A DNA stretch of 64,000 nt from Tetracentron sinense (Eukaryota; Streptophyta; Magnoliopsida; Trochodendrales; Trochodendraceae): NCBI GenBank assembly GCA_015143295.1, contig CM026557.1:36837965-36901964 (forward strand), given 5' to 3'. Of the stretch, positions 62,959 through 64,000 are shown piece by piece. Below the pieces are notes generated by a model. It did no database searches and was not told the DNA's origin. It saw only the letters and a program-made list of their open reading frames with translations. Within the stretch, counting starts at the first letter, position 1. Every line of letters begins with the position of its first letter. The position numbers and the translations under genes are program-made.

Positions 62959-64000
62959 CTACAAACACCCAAAATAATCAGTATTAGCTTTCATAATTCC
63001 ATAATCACCAAGAGAATAGTAAATAGTTTAAATTCCTAAAAGCAAAAGAGAAAGACTCACTGAAAGGGTATATGTGGTTGATACAAACATCAGATTGTCA
63101 AGGAACAGGTTGCAATTTGAGACAAATTAAAGATAGCAAGCTACACAAATATGCTGATATTTCACTCAAGATATTGCAAAATTCCAACTATATTGACAGT
63201 ACCATATCATTATCGAAAACCCATAATAGTTGAGCATCGGAAAACTTGCTTCATGACTTAATTAACAGTTAAATTTATAATTGGGTAAGATACCACAGAA
63301 TAGAGAATACTAGCGGGGTGAATATCTCACCTCCCGTCCAAAGGGGAGAATTAATTTGATTAAGAGCACTTATGCTCCCCTCATATCTCTATAAAACATC
63401 TCAACATCCATCACGAATAAACTTGAATTCTCCACTAAGACTTATGAGTCGCCTTAGTAGAGGATTACATCCTCTATTCCATCTTGATTTGAAAATATTG
63501 GGTCCCCTCAACCCCCCTCTTTCAGTCCATTATGCATAAACATGCCCAATATTGCAGTCACATGTCCTATCAAGCATTTGCATATCATAAAGTGTCCTTT
63601 TCTTCCTGTCTTTTACTGGGTATTCTAAACATAGTGCGGCCCAAGAACTCATCATCTGCCCAGATCTCTCAAGTCCGAAGTCCATATCTCCTCCTATTGT
63701 GGATTGCTCCCAATTGATTGATAGGGTCAATGACCTCAGACGACTCATGACTGGCTTTATAAGCCAAATGCAAACCCTTTTGCCAAATTTGAATAATTGG
63801 CAGATGAGCCACAGTCAACCCAACTCGGCTCAAAATTTTGCTCCTTTACCAAAGTTGATGTGAACTACACAAACCTAAAAGAGCGCCCCCCCCGCGGGGC
63901 ACCCCAGCACCGGTGTCTCAATCTACCACACTTGGGGTCCATCCATCCCTACAGATCCCAGCAATTAATCCAAGCCCTCAGACCCAGCCAGAAATAAACC
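62959..64000. other. PHGAP intron running off the right edge
   Basis: No further PHGAP exon was found up to 64000; the next one upstream should encode the ..RTSL.FF.NDP part of the PH domain. The segment 63320-64000 is less AT-rich, with C-rich runs near 63885-63905, and may be a repeat, but no domain or ends were recognised. Confidence 0.45.

Overview
The window is nuclear DNA of a flowering plant: spliced protein-coding genes with canonical GT-AG introns, a plant-type ROP GTPase-activating protein, a plant PLA2-family protein, tRNA-derived SINEs, Ty1/Copia and L1-type retroelements, and many MITE-scale DNA transposons. It is AT-rich and repeat-heavy. Nothing seen here fixes the species. The long, transposon-packed introns suggest a lineage with large introns, but that is only an inference.

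Only two host genes could be supported, both on the minus strand. (1) A PLA2-family gene, CDS 7093-7919, has two coding exons (233 aa), a probable 5'-UTR intron, and a tiny uORF whose stop overlaps the main start codon. (2) A ROP/Rac GTPase-activating protein of the PHGAP1/PHGAP2 type (often annotated REN1) has at least 19 coding exons from 62958 down to the stop at 17916. That is 2,463 coding bases spread over 45 kb. All exon phases and junctions fit together. The N-terminal exon(s) lie beyond the right edge. The encoded protein has a PH domain, a RhoGAP domain, an acidic/serine-rich linker, a coiled coil and a conserved C-terminus.

Layout. 1-3.4 kb: a Ty1/Copia pol end with its 3' LTR. 3.4-7.1 kb: intergenic DNA with a SINE, a LINE relic and a MITE. 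7.1-8.7 kb: the PLA2-family gene. 8.7-17.2 kb: a block of MITEs, including a 1.44-kb Mutator-type element with a perfect 9-bp target-site duplication and a Tourist-like element carrying about 0.95 kb of (GGT)n. 17.9-63 kb: the PHGAP gene. Its six introns longer than 4 kb hold Copia fragments in both orientations, two LINE remnants, a hAT element nested in a Copia, several Mutator-like elements with 9-bp duplications, a SINE with a 14-bp duplication, and several recent-looking tandem duplications.

The most notable signal is a group of non-autonomous Mutator-like elements that have different terminal motif arrays, two of which share one internal core. Close behind are a four-level nest of elements in the 9.7-kb intron and a tandem duplication that caught the first 8 bp of a hAT element. 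No CRISPR array, operon or tRNA/rRNA gene was seen.
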